Below, piece after piece: positions 51,944 through 61,129 of a stretch of 64,000 bases of DNA. Numbering within the stretch: position 1 is the first letter of the stretch; each line of letters opens with the position of its first letter. The position numbers were made by a program, and so were the translations under genes. Source of the DNA: Cognatishimia activa (lineage in GTDB: Bacteria > Pseudomonadota > Alphaproteobacteria > Rhodobacterales > Rhodobacteraceae). Under the pieces are notes generated by a model. The model was not told the DNA's origin. It saw nothing but the letters and a program-made list of their open reading frames with translations, and did no database searches. Where the stretch lies: positions 2,392,501-2,456,500 of the forward strand of contig NZ_CP096147.1 of NCBI RefSeq assembly GCF_026016445.1, given 5' to 3'.

Positions 51944-52922
51944 AGCCGCCGAGGTGAAAAACTTCGCACTCGTCTATTCCGTCGATCAGGGATTTCTGCC
52001 CCTGGCCTGCATTTCAATCGCCTCGCTTGTCGAAAATAATGTCGGAACTCTGCCACATGTGACGATCCTCTTGCACGACGTTGACGCGTCGTCCAAATAC
52101 CGCGCCGAACTTTTTTTGGCCCGTTTTGAGCTGGATGTTGACTTTGTGGAGGTCGACGGCACTTGGTGCGAGCCTTGGGCGAGTGCGCGTGGCAAATCGC
52201 AAGCGATGTTCGGGATATTGCGATTTGATGAGTTTCTGCGGAATTTGTCAGATCGCGTAATTATCATTGATGCCGACACACGCTTTGTCGATGATATCGG
52301 TCCGCTAGCTCAGCTTGACCTTGGCGAAACGCCCCTGGCGGCTGTGAACGATACGGCTGTTATTTCCGACGATCGGGTTGAGGTGATTACCAACAAACTT
52401 GGTGTGCCGAAGGGCGCGGGGTACTTCAATTCAGGCCTTCTGGTGGTTGACTCTTTGAAATGGACCAACCACGAAATTGGCCAAGAAGCCATTTCAGTCC
52501 TACGGGACCGGCCGCATATACTTACGTTCAATGATCAATGCGCACTGAATGCCGTTCTGCAGGGGGGCTACACCCGATTGGGCTACCGCTGGAATCATCT
52601 TGTGGGGTCGACGCCTCGGCATTGGCCAGTTTCAATATATCACTATGCTGGCCTCCTGAAGCCATGGAGACTTTTCGGTGCTCGGAGGCGCTCGGCGCTC
52701 CGCGGCCTGATTTCCTCAGAACATTTTGAATATTACAAGACTAAATCCGATGAACTTAAATGGCATAAGCCTTTGGTTCAGAGCGGTTTGGCTGGCACCG
52801 TTAAGTCGCATCTCCGCGTGAATAGATTGGCCTTTTCCGGCCGGATTGAGAGTTTTCACCGCCGTCAAACCTCAACTCATATTGCGCAATCAGTCGCCTC
52901 AAATCCTCGGCTCCTTGACTAA
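51927..52922 (+). CDS. GT8 family glycosyltransferase
   Basis: A 331-residue GT8 enzyme: A-L-V-Y-S-V-D-Q-G-F at the start, metal-binding D-A-D-T-R near residue 114, Y-F-N-S-G-L-L-V near 168, and the H-Y-A-G-x-x-K-P-W motif near 240. Retaining transferase using UDP-sugars. It overlaps the previous gene by 17 bp. Confidence 0.88.
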   Translation: MKHVNKAAEVKNFALVYSVDQGFLPLACISIASLVENNVGTLPHVTILLHDVDASSKYRAELFLARFELDVDFVEVDGTWCEPWASARGKSQAMFGILRFDEFLRNLSDRVIIIDADTRFVDDIGPLAQLDLGETPLAAVNDTAVISDDRVEVITNKLGVPKGAGYFNSGLLVVDSLKWTNHEIGQEAISVLRDRPHILTFNDQCALNAVLQGGYTRLGYRWNHLVGSTPRHWPVSIYHYAGLLKPWRLFGARRRSALRGLISSEHFEYYKTKSDELKWHKPLVQSGLAGTVKSHLRVNRLAFSGRIESFHRRQTSTHIAQSVASNPRLLD

Positions 52923-53037
52923 TACCGGTTTTGGCAGAGCGCATTCGCAGGTAAGATTGAAGGCACAGGCTTTCCATGGCGCGCGCTTTACGTAAGAATG
53001 GCCTAAACAACAAATTCCCTGAGGCTAAGCATTCTTG

Positions 53038-54309
53038 ATGCCTAACGAAAACTACCTCGCCAAATGGCGCAATAAATCTGCGGATGACTTTAAGGAATTA
53101 GTGGAGGACGCTCGCTCAGCAGGACTTTTGGACACTGCACAGAAGTTACGGCGTCTTGATCAACAGGCAGATCTTTTTGCTGGCTTCGAGGAGCTTCCAT
53201 TGGGCATGGTGCTCGATGCCACGCCTGACCCAACCATTCTGGAACATGCAGGGCGTGAGGTCATCAATTTCGGTACGAACAACTATCTGGGCACCAGCCA
53301 TCAAGCCGACGTCGTCGCAGCTGCAAAGCAAGCAATCGACACCTATGGCACCGGGGCGACTGCGTCGCGACTGGCAGGGGGCACTCAATCGCTAAGCTTG
53401 AAGGTCGAGCAGCAGATCAGCGACTTGTATGAGCGACCATGCAGTATGATTTTCAGCACCGGGTTTGGGGCAAATGCCTCGCTCCTCGGGGGCATGGGTG
53501 AACAATTTCAGCGCATCTTCGTTGATGAAGAGTGTCACGCGAGCCTCTACGAAGGTGTGCGTCTGAGCGGCACCCAAATGACCCGGTTTCGGCACAACGA
53601 TGTGGCCCATCTGACGTCACGTTTCGAAAGATATGCCCATGAGGACGGCAACTGGCTCGTTGTGGTTGATGGTCTGTATTCCATGTCGGGCACAGTCGCG
53701 CCACTGAAGGAAATTTTGGCCCTTCGTGGCATCCGACCATTCACTATGATGGTCGATGAAGCTCATTCTTTCGGCACCATTGGTCGTAGAGGCCTGGGTG
53801 TCGCAGAGGAATGCGGTTTGTTATCCGAGGTGGAAATTATAACGGGCACATTCAGCAAGGCACTTGGTTCAATTGGCGGCTTCGCGACATTCAATTCCGC
53901 CGAATTCGAACTCTTGCGCTTCCTGAGTGTGAACTATGTGTTCAGCGCCGCTTTGCCACCTGCAACGCTTGCGGCGGTGTCAAAGGGGCTCGATGTTTCG
54001 ATCGCACAGGGCGATGTACTGAGAAAGGCTCTCCGGTCGCGATGCGACCATGTCCGACAACGACTGTCGAACATCTCGGGCAAGCAAGACTTCATGCCTG
54101 GCCCGGTGTTTTCGGTTTCGGTCGGTGGGCCAGAGCAGACCGTCGCGATTTGGCACCAACTTATCGAGGCGGGGTTCTATACCAATCTCATCCTACCGCC
54201 CGCCAGCCCTGGCAACACGGCGATGCTGCGTTTGGGTGTCAGTGCCAAACACAAACAGGCTCAAATCGACAATTTGCTGAACGCGCTTGAGGCTATCTGC
54301 AGCAGATAA
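53038..54309 (+). CDS. Serine palmitoyltransferase-type alpha-oxoamine synthase
   Basis: A 423-residue PLP enzyme of the ALAS/KBL/AONS/SPT family: G-T-G-A-T-A-S-R-L-A-G-G at 104-115, D-E-A-H-S at 240-244, and PLP Lys274 in T-F-S-K-A-L-G. SPT condenses serine with acyl-CoA or acyl-ACP to 3-ketosphinganine. The family is close to CqsA and KBL, so SPT is chosen on length and on the ACP, ceramide-synthase-like GNAT and SDR in the same locus. The ATG at 53038 is preferred to a TTG 3 bp earlier. Confidence 0.78.
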   Translation: MPNENYLAKWRNKSADDFKELVEDARSAGLLDTAQKLRRLDQQADLFAGFEELPLGMVLDATPDPTILEHAGREVINFGTNNYLGTSHQADVVAAAKQAIDTYGTGATASRLAGGTQSLSLKVEQQISDLYERPCSMIFSTGFGANASLLGGMGEQFQRIFVDEECHASLYEGVRLSGTQMTRFRHNDVAHLTSRFERYAHEDGNWLVVVDGLYSMSGTVAPLKEILALRGIRPFTMMVDEAHSFGTIGRRGLGVAEECGLLSEVEIITGTFSKALGSIGGFATFNSAEFELLRFLSVNYVFSAALPPATLAAVSKGLDVSIAQGDVLRKALRSRCDHVRQRLSNISGKQDFMPGPVFSVSVGGPEQTVAIWHQLIEAGFYTNLILPPASPGNTAMLRLGVSAKHKQAQIDNLLNALEAICSR

Positions 54310-54878
54310 GGGTCAGGTTGGGTGCGAGATTCAGTTTCGCTGAGGCCGCGAAAGCCCTGAGAATACCTGCGAACTTGATGGAGGTTCTGTTTCTGGAAGC
54401 TGTGGAAACCTTCCAATTCCGCTACCAAAAAGCCCGTTTGCGTGTTTTGGTATCAGAGAGAATGTTAGATTTGTCGAGGATGGTGTGGACCTATCATTCG
54501 CGCCGCGCCGCCCGAACAGCCTGATCTGTTTGCGAAGACTTTTCTCAGACATCGACACCGGGTGCACGCCGCTTCGGGTTACATCGCGGCCAATCCGATT
54601 TAGTGCCTCCCGACTCTTATTCTGAGGGATCACAAACGCAGCTATTTCTGCGATCAGTTTTGAGCGCCTGCTGTTGTTGAGCCACACAGGCAACGTTCAT
54701 AATCAATCGAAAGGCGTTTATCTAAAGGTTGGACAGGCATTTATCGCAAACTGAGAGGCAGAGTTATCTGACCAAATAAGCCCGTTTTGCTCTTCAACAT
54801 TGTTTCGTCTCTCTGGTTTTAAAGAGAAAATCTCAGGCCATGGGCAAAACCATGTGCCCCTTCTGAACTGATATAGCT
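54310..54878. other. Intergenic, possible gene remnant
   Basis: About 570 bp between the lipid locus and the regulator. A minus-strand stretch (54693 to about 54500) encodes an N-terminus of the kind seen in some sugar transferases (I-A-A-F-V-I-P-Q-N-K-S-R-E-A-L) but breaks down afterwards, so it may be a decayed gene. No intact gene supported. Confidence 0.4.
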
Positions 54879-55823
54879 TTAGACCACTTTGGTACGTTGA
54901 TGTTTCGGTGTTGCCCCATAGCGTCTGCGGTAGACCTTGCAGAAATGCCCGATGCTTCCAAAGCCGCAAGCGACGGCAATCTCAGTGATAGATTGCTCCG
55001 TCTGAAGCAGCATTTGCCGCGCGCGCTCCAGCCGTAGCTCGGTTTGATAACGCTTTGGCGTTATCTGTAAATACTTTCGGAATAGTCGCTCCAGCTGACG
55101 TGTCGAGATTCCAATCTGGTGAGCTACAATTGCTGTAGAAGTCGGTTCTTCGAGCGAGTTCTGCATGATCTCAACGGCATTCGCCAAATGCGGGTTGCGT
55201 ATACCGACACGCGCTTGAAACGACACTCTCTGGCCCACAGTTTCATCTCGAATGGAGTTGTGAACCATTTGATCCGCAACGGATATCGCCAGCTCCTCAC
55301 CATATTCTTGGCCGATTAAAGAGAGCATCAAATCAACGTTTGCCGTGCCGCCTGCTGCGGTCAACACCTTCTCTTTGCTGACAAATACACTACGTACGAC
55401 TTCCGTATCAGGGAAGGTTTCCCGGAAGCTTTCATGAAATTCCCAATGCAAGGCTGCCCGCATGCCGTTGAGAAAACCGAGCTCCGCGAGGATCCAAGCG
55501 CCAGAACACAGGCCGCCCATTTTGGTGCCGCGCGCACGTTCATACCTCAACGCGGTTTTCAGCGCGGGGGTCAACCCAGCTTTCATGTCATAGCTCGCGA
55601 GTACAAAGAGACGGTCGCACTTTGGCAGATTTGCGAAATCCGTATCGACGGCAAGTTTGAAACCATTCAGGCAGGTCGCGGTCTCTCCGTTTTCTGAAGC
55701 TAAAGTAAACTTATAGAGTTCTTCGCCACTCGCGCGGTTGGCCAAACGGAGTGGTTCGACGGCGCAGGAAAAGGACAGGTGGGAGAACCCATCCAATAGC
55801 AAGAAACAAAAATGCTGTCCCAA
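54879..55823 (-). CDS. GlxA-type AraC family regulator
   Basis: A 314-residue regulator: N-terminal DJ-1/PfpI-like domain with cysteine loop G-G-L-C-S-G-A-W-I-L-A, and C-terminal double AraC HTH (H-Q-I-G-I-S-T-R-Q-L-E-R-L-F-R-K-Y and A-C-G-F-G-S-I-G-H-F-C-K-V-Y-R-R-R-Y-G). Relatives such as GbdR activate glycine-betaine catabolism. TTG start. Last gene in direction of the betaine operon, hence its likely regulator. Confidence 0.88.
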   Translation of the reverse strand: MGQHFCFLLLDGFSHLSFSCAVEPLRLANRASGEELYKFTLASENGETATCLNGFKLAVDTDFANLPKCDRLFVLASYDMKAGLTPALKTALRYERARGTKMGGLCSGAWILAELGFLNGMRAALHWEFHESFRETFPDTEVVRSVFVSKEKVLTAAGGTANVDLMLSLIGQEYGEELAISVADQMVHNSIRDETVGQRVSFQARVGIRNPHLANAVEIMQNSLEEPTSTAIVAHQIGISTRQLERLFRKYLQITPKRYQTELRLERARQMLLQTEQSITEIAVACGFGSIGHFCKVYRRRYGATPKHQRTKVV

Positions 55824-55846
55824 ATTATGCCTCTCCCTGCAATTCG

Positions 55847-56977
55847 TCAGGCCCCACGACCCCAGGACATGATGGGATCACCCAGAAGGTCTCGGTTGAT
55901 TGCCACGCCCAGCCCCGGAGCTTTTGTCGGCATAACGCCTCCATTCTCGATCGGAGCATGAAACTGACCGGTTGGAATATTGATCATATCCCGGGTGTCC
56001 AGGATGCAGCGCAGAAGGCTTGTGGGTACCGTGGCTCCCATGTGCACTATGGCCGCGAAAGCCAGAACCGAACCGGTTGTGTCCTGAACAGACATGCTCA
56101 GACCTGTGGCGCGGCAAATGTCGCGCTGGCGCCGAGACCGTGTGAGACCACCCGATTTCGTGATTTTCAAGCCAATGCCATCTGCTGCATCTTCCGACAC
56201 AAGCAAAGCCACATCTTGGTCCTGCTGGATCAATTCATCCAAAATGATCGGAACAGTCGTACGCCTGCGCAGCGACAGCGTTTCTCGCCATGTGGCACAG
56301 GGGGCTTCCAATACGAAATCCAAACCCTGTGGCAGCGCGTTCAACATTCGCAGTGCGGCCTCAGGCGTTAGACCGCCGTTGGCGTCAACAATGAAATATT
56401 CGCCGGATTGCCGATCTGCTAAGGAGGCGACGATCCGCTCGGCATCCAGTAGCGGTCCCCCCTCTTCTTCAGAAGCACCAACTTTGATGGAATGACCGAG
56501 ATAGCCTTTGGCGCGATGCGCTGCGATGCGCGCACGCATGTCTTCAGGGTCTCCGGCATAGATCGAACTGATGATCGGCAAAGGCGTACCAGTTGCACCA
56601 CCCAAAAGCGTACAGACAGGCAGGCCCACAGATTTACCAAAGAGATCCCAGCAGGCTACGTCCAGCGCGGCTTTGGCGTGGTTGTGCCCTGTTAGTGCTT
56701 CGTCCATAGCATCGTTGATGCGTTCAACATCTCGCGGATCGCGCCCAATCAAATGCGGCGCGATTTCTTCGATGCCGGCGCGGACGCCCAAGGCATGTGC
56801 GGCAATATAGTTTGATCCAAAAGGTGTGCTTTCACCCCAACCTTCTGTTCCGTCATCCGCTGTTAAGCAGACAAAAGTGCCATCAAAGCTGTTGTAAACC
56901 CGCCCACCCGAAAGCTTGTAGGAGCCTTGGGCGTAGGGCAGGTCTACTTGATATACTTCAATCGTCTCAATGCGCAT
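55847..56977 (-). CDS. Enolase-superfamily dehydratase (cis-3-hydroxy-L-proline dehydratase-like)
   Basis: A 376-residue MR/MLE subgroup protein. Active-site elements are H-S-I-K-V-G-A-S (base Lys), V-D-A-N-G-G-L, L-E-A-P-C and L-D-E-L metal ligands, and L-K-I-T-K-S-G-G on the opposite face. The sequence style recalls cis-3-hydroxy-L-proline dehydratases, and the neighbouring HpbD supports proline-type substrates, but other acid-sugar or amino-acid substrates cannot be excluded. One-base overlap with the dehydrogenase gene. Confidence 0.72.
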   Translation of the reverse strand: MRIETIEVYQVDLPYAQGSYKLSGGRVYNSFDGTFVCLTADDGTEGWGESTPFGSNYIAAHALGVRAGIEEIAPHLIGRDPRDVERINDAMDEALTGHNHAKAALDVACWDLFGKSVGLPVCTLLGGATGTPLPIISSIYAGDPEDMRARIAAHRAKGYLGHSIKVGASEEEGGPLLDAERIVASLADRQSGEYFIVDANGGLTPEAALRMLNALPQGLDFVLEAPCATWRETLSLRRRTTVPIILDELIQQDQDVALLVSEDAADGIGLKITKSGGLTRSRRQRDICRATGLSMSVQDTTGSVLAFAAIVHMGATVPTSLLRCILDTRDMINIPTGQFHAPIENGGVMPTKAPGLGVAINRDLLGDPIMSWGRGA

Positions 56978-58068
56978 TAGCTGTCCTGCGGTGGGATCAA
57001 CACCAGCTGCCCGGTGTGCTTCTTGGTCAGGAAGTCTTCTTGCGCGCGAGCGATGTCGCTCAGCGGGTAAGTTCCAGCGACCACCGGACGAATTTCACCA
57101 GCTTCGATGTATTTAACGAGGTTCTCGAACACGACGTCTTCCTGAAAAGTGCAGCCGAAGAGTGTCAGGTCTTTCAGATAGAGCGTGCGAATGTCGATTT
57201 CACAAATCGGCCCAGCAATTGCGCCCGCTGTTGCATACCGTCCGCCCCGGCGCAGAACGTCTAACAGGCTTGGCCACTTCTCTCCTGCGACCAAATCCAC
57301 AACAACGTCAATTGTGCCTTCGCCGAGTTCTGCCACCAAGTCTGCATTGCGGTCTAGCACGCGGTCTGCACCAAGCGCTTTAACCGCATCCGCTTTGGAT
57401 GCCGACGAAAGTGCGATCACTGTCGCACCGCGACGCTTGGCCAGCTGAACCGCGGCGGAACCAACCCCCCCGGACGCGCCTGTGATCAGCACAGTTTCCG
57501 CGCCTAAGTTGGCCCGATGCAGCATGTTTTCCGCAGTGGAATAGGCGCAAGGAATGGCTGCGAGTTCGATGTCGTCCCAGTCACAGTTTACCGCATGTGT
57601 TTCGTCAGACCGGGCCACGCAATATTGCGCAAATCCACCGTCTATTTCACTTCCGATGGTCAGGCACTCAAATGGGCGGTCTTCGGCATGGTGGCGTTGC
57701 ATGTTACGCACGATGACACGCTGCCCAATACGAGATGCGTCCCCACCCTCACCGACAGCGACGATTTCACCGCAGATATCTGCACCCTGGATACGAGGCA
57801 ATTGAAGCGCTTCGCCGGACCAGGTTGCATCTTCCTCGTTTACGCCATCAAACCCGCCTGCGCCGCCAGCATCAGTGTCTGTTGTCACGGATTTGGAATA
57901 CCAACCAATGCGGGTGTTGATGTCTGTGTTGTTCACACCGGCCGCCAGTACGCGGATCAGGACGTCATCCGATGTCGGCACGGGTACCGCGACATCTGTG
58001 CGGTACTCCAGTTTTTCCAATCCACCATGACCGGTTAAGTGAACCGCGTGCATTGTCTGTGGGATCAT
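56977..58068 (-). CDS. Zinc-type alcohol dehydrogenase/quinone oxidoreductase
   Basis: A 363-residue MDR family protein: N-terminal GroES-like fold with V-N-N-T-D-I-N-T-R, and NAD(P) domain with V-L-I-T-G-A-S-G-G-V-G-S-A-A-V-Q-L-A. The start at 58068 has GGGAGACA upstream; a longer frame would overlap hpbD. Substrate unknown; position suggests a step in the same betaine/proline pathway. Confidence 0.82.
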   Translation of the reverse strand: MIPQTMHAVHLTGHGGLEKLEYRTDVAVPVPTSDDVLIRVLAAGVNNTDINTRIGWYSKSVTTDTDAGGAGGFDGVNEEDATWSGEALQLPRIQGADICGEIVAVGEGGDASRIGQRVIVRNMQRHHAEDRPFECLTIGSEIDGGFAQYCVARSDETHAVNCDWDDIELAAIPCAYSTAENMLHRANLGAETVLITGASGGVGSAAVQLAKRRGATVIALSSASKADAVKALGADRVLDRNADLVAELGEGTIDVVVDLVAGEKWPSLLDVLRRGGRYATAGAIAGPICEIDIRTLYLKDLTLFGCTFQEDVVFENLVKYIEAGEIRPVVAGTYPLSDIARAQEDFLTKKHTGQLVLIPPQDS

Positions 58069-58078
58069 TCTTGTCTCC

Positions 58079-59182
58079 CTAGAACGAGGCGATTGGGTCG
58101 CCAAACAGTGTTTCATCCGGCTCCACGCCCAGACCCGGACCGGTTGGCCTCTGGATATGGCCGTCTATGATTTTGATACCGTTTTCAGGATCATAGTGAC
58201 CTTCAATGTAGGGGGCTGCAAGCCAAACACCTTCGTTGAGTTGCGGTTTTACGGTCGCGCCAATTTGCGTGCAGGCGGCGGCTATAATGTCTCCGCCCCA
58301 ACTGTCGTCGCACGTGTGCGGTAGGTTTCGGGCTTCACAGATGTCGCGGAAAACCCGCATATTCTGCAACCCGCCAATGCGGGTGACCTTCATACCAAAG
58401 CCATCCACCAATCCGGTGCCAACGGCGGAGATCACCGTATTCAGATCTATCGAATTTTCATCCATATAGATGCCGTGACTGACTTGAGAGCGAATTTTCT
58501 CAAGATCCTGGATAGTATTACAGGGCTGCTCCATAACAAATGGAATTTCCGGGCATTCACGGCTGACCCGTAGAGCATCTCGTGTTGTCCAGCCTCTGTT
58601 TCCGTCCACGGCAAGGCGCATGCCAGAGCCACCTATTTGCTCCCAGACCTTCCGGATGGTTTCGATATCGATTTCGACAGGGCGGCCGCCAACTTTGACC
58701 TGCAGCCGCGGGTATCCTTCATCAAGTTTTTCCTTCGCGAGACGTGCAATGTCATCCGGTGCACCCACGCCTGTGGCATAATAGGAAGGCACGCGATCGG
58801 TCACCGCACCGCCTAGCAACTCTGCCACGCTCACCCCAAGCTGTTTGCCGAGTAGGTCGTGAGCTGCAATATCAATGGCAGCTTTCGCGTAGTTATGTCC
58901 GTTTAGCAGACCAGCCATCGCCCGATTGAGAGATACAGGCCAAATATCCGCGCCGATCAGACCCTTAGCCATTTCCACTAAGGCTGCTCGGGCACCGCCT
59001 ACATGCGCTTCCGCGTAGGTCGGGCCAATGGGACAGGTCTCCCCCCACCCAACATGACCACTATCTGACACAAGTTTCACCAATGTAGTGTCGAGTGACC
59101 AAACCTCTCCGCTTGCCATTGTGTAGGGGCCGTTTTTAACCGGGAGATCATGTGAATAGATATAGATCTCGCTGATTTTCAT
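58079..59182 (-). CDS. hpbD: 4-hydroxyproline betaine 2-epimerase HpbD
   Basis: A 367-residue MR/MLE enzyme closely matching Pelagibaca HpbD from memory: H-D-L-P-V-K-x-G-P-Y-T, G-W-G-E-T-C-P-x-[19 protein letters not shown]. The paired epimerase bases fall exactly at K163 (V-K-V-G) and K265 (G-M-K-V-T-R). HpbD epimerises trans-4-hydroxy-L-proline betaine and proline betaine at C2, first step of their catabolism. Start at 59182 gives M-K-I-S-E-I. Same operon as the transporter upstream. Confidence 0.9.
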   Translation of the reverse strand: MKISEIYIYSHDLPVKNGPYTMASGEVWSLDTTLVKLVSDSGHVGWGETCPIGPTYAEAHVGGARAALVEMAKGLIGADIWPVSLNRAMAGLLNGHNYAKAAIDIAAHDLLGKQLGVSVAELLGGAVTDRVPSYYATGVGAPDDIARLAKEKLDEGYPRLQVKVGGRPVEIDIETIRKVWEQIGGSGMRLAVDGNRGWTTRDALRVSRECPEIPFVMEQPCNTIQDLEKIRSQVSHGIYMDENSIDLNTVISAVGTGLVDGFGMKVTRIGGLQNMRVFRDICEARNLPHTCDDSWGGDIIAAACTQIGATVKPQLNEGVWLAAPYIEGHYDPENGIKIIDGHIQRPTGPGLGVEPDETLFGDPIASF

Positions 59183-59280
59183 GCGCGACGTGCTTTCTTG
59201 TTTGTCCGCTGGACGGGTTGAAACTGAACTCTGGAATTGGTTCGGCGATGGTACAAACACCGCCGAACCAGGTATTTAGG

Positions 59281-61107
59281 TTACTCAGCAGGTGCTGTGC
59301 CCTCGGCTTCTGTCTTCTCGCGCTGACTGTCGCGATAGAGCGCTTTCGCAAGTGCGACCATCATCAAGCCCATCACCATTGTGAATGGCAGAGCGCCGAT
59401 GATCATTGCGTTTTTGAGTGCATCCAGCGGGTTGTTTTCGCCAGCTGCGACGATCAGCGTGCCGATCACCGCTGTCAGGATCAGACCCCAGATAATGCGG
59501 TGTTTGACGCCGGTTTCCTGAGCGCCACCAGACATAATAGTGTTCATCACCAGAATGCCTGAGTCCGCGGAGGTCACGAGGAATGTCATGATTAACACAA
59601 CGCACATCACAACGATGATGCCATAAAGCCCTTCACTCAGGATGTTCTCGAGCGCCACAAACAGTTTGTTTGTGGTTGATGCCGCTGCAATGGACGGATC
59701 AGCCAGGCCGGCCACTTCCAAATCAACCGCTGTGCCACCCAGGATGGTCATCCAAGCGAAACAGACCAACGCAGGTGCGATAACGCAGCCAAGGATGAAC
59801 TCGCGAACTGTGCGACCCTTGGAAATACGTGCCAGGAACAGACCAACAAATGGCGAGAATGCAATCCACCAAGCCCAGTAGAAGGTTGTCCAACCGGCTT
59901 GCCAACCGAACAGGCGACCATCGGCACCCGCAGCATAAACGGCTTGCAGTGTGGTATCGTCAAGCTCCGCAGCTGCACCTGTTAGACCAGACTTGAACCC
60001 ATCAAAGCTGCCCCAAGCATTGGTTGCGCCACCGATCAGATCATCCGCCAATGGTTTGGCTGCTTCTGGCAGACCCGCTGCAAATTCGCTCGCCGCTTGT
60101 GGGCCGTAGGCCTCAAACGACAACGATATGAAATGCATGATGTAGTCGACCATTGCGGTAGCGTAAGTCGTCATCGCAAACAGGAATGAGCCGAAGATAA
60201 TGAAGGTCAACAGTAAGATCAGCGACAGCACCATGTTCAGGTTGGAGAGGTATTTCACTCCACGGCCAACTCCAGAGACAGCAGAGATGATCGACAGACC
60301 CATAATAATTACGAGAGCTGTGATCAGACCAACCGTACTCGGAGCAGGTACATCGCCGTTCATGTTGACCAACCAACTCATGTTGGTCACGGCATAAAGA
60401 CCATCAACAAACTGCGAGACACCGAAACCGATGGTCACAGAAACACCAAGGATTGTCGCAACAACACCCAAAACGTCCACGATGTGGCCGATAAAGCCAT
60501 TTGCAGCAGAGCCCAGAATTGGGGTCAGCGCAGACCGGATGGTCAGTGGCATACCACGGGTATAGGCGTAGTAAGCCAGCGACAGACCGGTGATCACATA
60601 AATCGCCCAGGCGTGGAAACCGTAGTGCAGGAAAGTGTAACGGAACGCGGATTCAACGGCCGCTTCAGAGCTGCCTTCGACCGCGCCCGCGACCACAACC
60701 GGGTTAGAGCCCCAAAGCCCCATAGGTTCCGCCGTCGCATAGACCATAAGGCCCACGCCCAGACCGGCGCCAAACATCATGGAGAACCAGGAAAAGTTTG
60801 AAAACTCAGGCTTTTCTCCCGGTGTACCCATGACCTTACGGCCCGAATATGGCAAAGCTGCTACGATGAAGAGAAAGAAAGCAAACAGCCCGACAATGAT
60901 GATGTAGAATTGGTTGAAGCCCTCTAGCAAGGACCAGTTCAAGCTACCCAACGTGCTGTTAGCATTCCCGGGCCAAATTAGGGCCCAAAGCACCAGTGCA
61001 ACCATGATCCCCTTGGATATCAAGGCGATCGGCAAACTCGCGTCTTTATAAAAACCGTCATCCTCAGTTTTTATCTCAAGCTCCGTAAATGGAGGTTTTA
61101 TTGACAT
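59281..61107 (-). CDS. BCCT family betaine transporter
   Basis: A 608-residue BCCT transporter with 12 membrane helices. The glycine-rich M-M-F-G-A-G-L-G-V-G-L-M motif in TM3 and the signature W-A-W-W-I-A-F-S-P-F-V-G-L-F-L-A-R-I-S-K-G-R-T are present. It imports quaternary amines with Na+ or H+. GGAG precedes the ATG at 61107; a longer frame to 61236 overlaps the oxidase gene and is rejected. Probably imports proline betaine or hydroxyproline betaine here. Confidence 0.92.
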   Translation of the reverse strand: MSIKPPFTELEIKTEDDGFYKDASLPIALISKGIMVALVLWALIWPGNANSTLGSLNWSLLEGFNQFYIIIVGLFAFFLFIVAALPYSGRKVMGTPGEKPEFSNFSWFSMMFGAGLGVGLMVYATAEPMGLWGSNPVVVAGAVEGSSEAAVESAFRYTFLHYGFHAWAIYVITGLSLAYYAYTRGMPLTIRSALTPILGSAANGFIGHIVDVLGVVATILGVSVTIGFGVSQFVDGLYAVTNMSWLVNMNGDVPAPSTVGLITALVIIMGLSIISAVSGVGRGVKYLSNLNMVLSLILLLTFIIFGSFLFAMTTYATAMVDYIMHFISLSFEAYGPQAASEFAAGLPEAAKPLADDLIGGATNAWGSFDGFKSGLTGAAAELDDTTLQAVYAAGADGRLFGWQAGWTTFYWAWWIAFSPFVGLFLARISKGRTVREFILGCVIAPALVCFAWMTILGGTAVDLEVAGLADPSIAAASTTNKLFVALENILSEGLYGIIVVMCVVLIMTFLVTSADSGILVMNTIMSGGAQETGVKHRIIWGLILTAVIGTLIVAAGENNPLDALKNAMIIGALPFTMVMGLMMVALAKALYRDSQREKTEAEGTAPAE

Positions 61108-61129
61108 CACATTACTCCCTGTTCCTTTT

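Noticed and set aside
54331..54693. Minus-strand frame with a sugar-transferase-like N-terminus
   Set aside because: Resemblance is limited to about 40 residues and the rest has no coding character; kept only as possible remnant.
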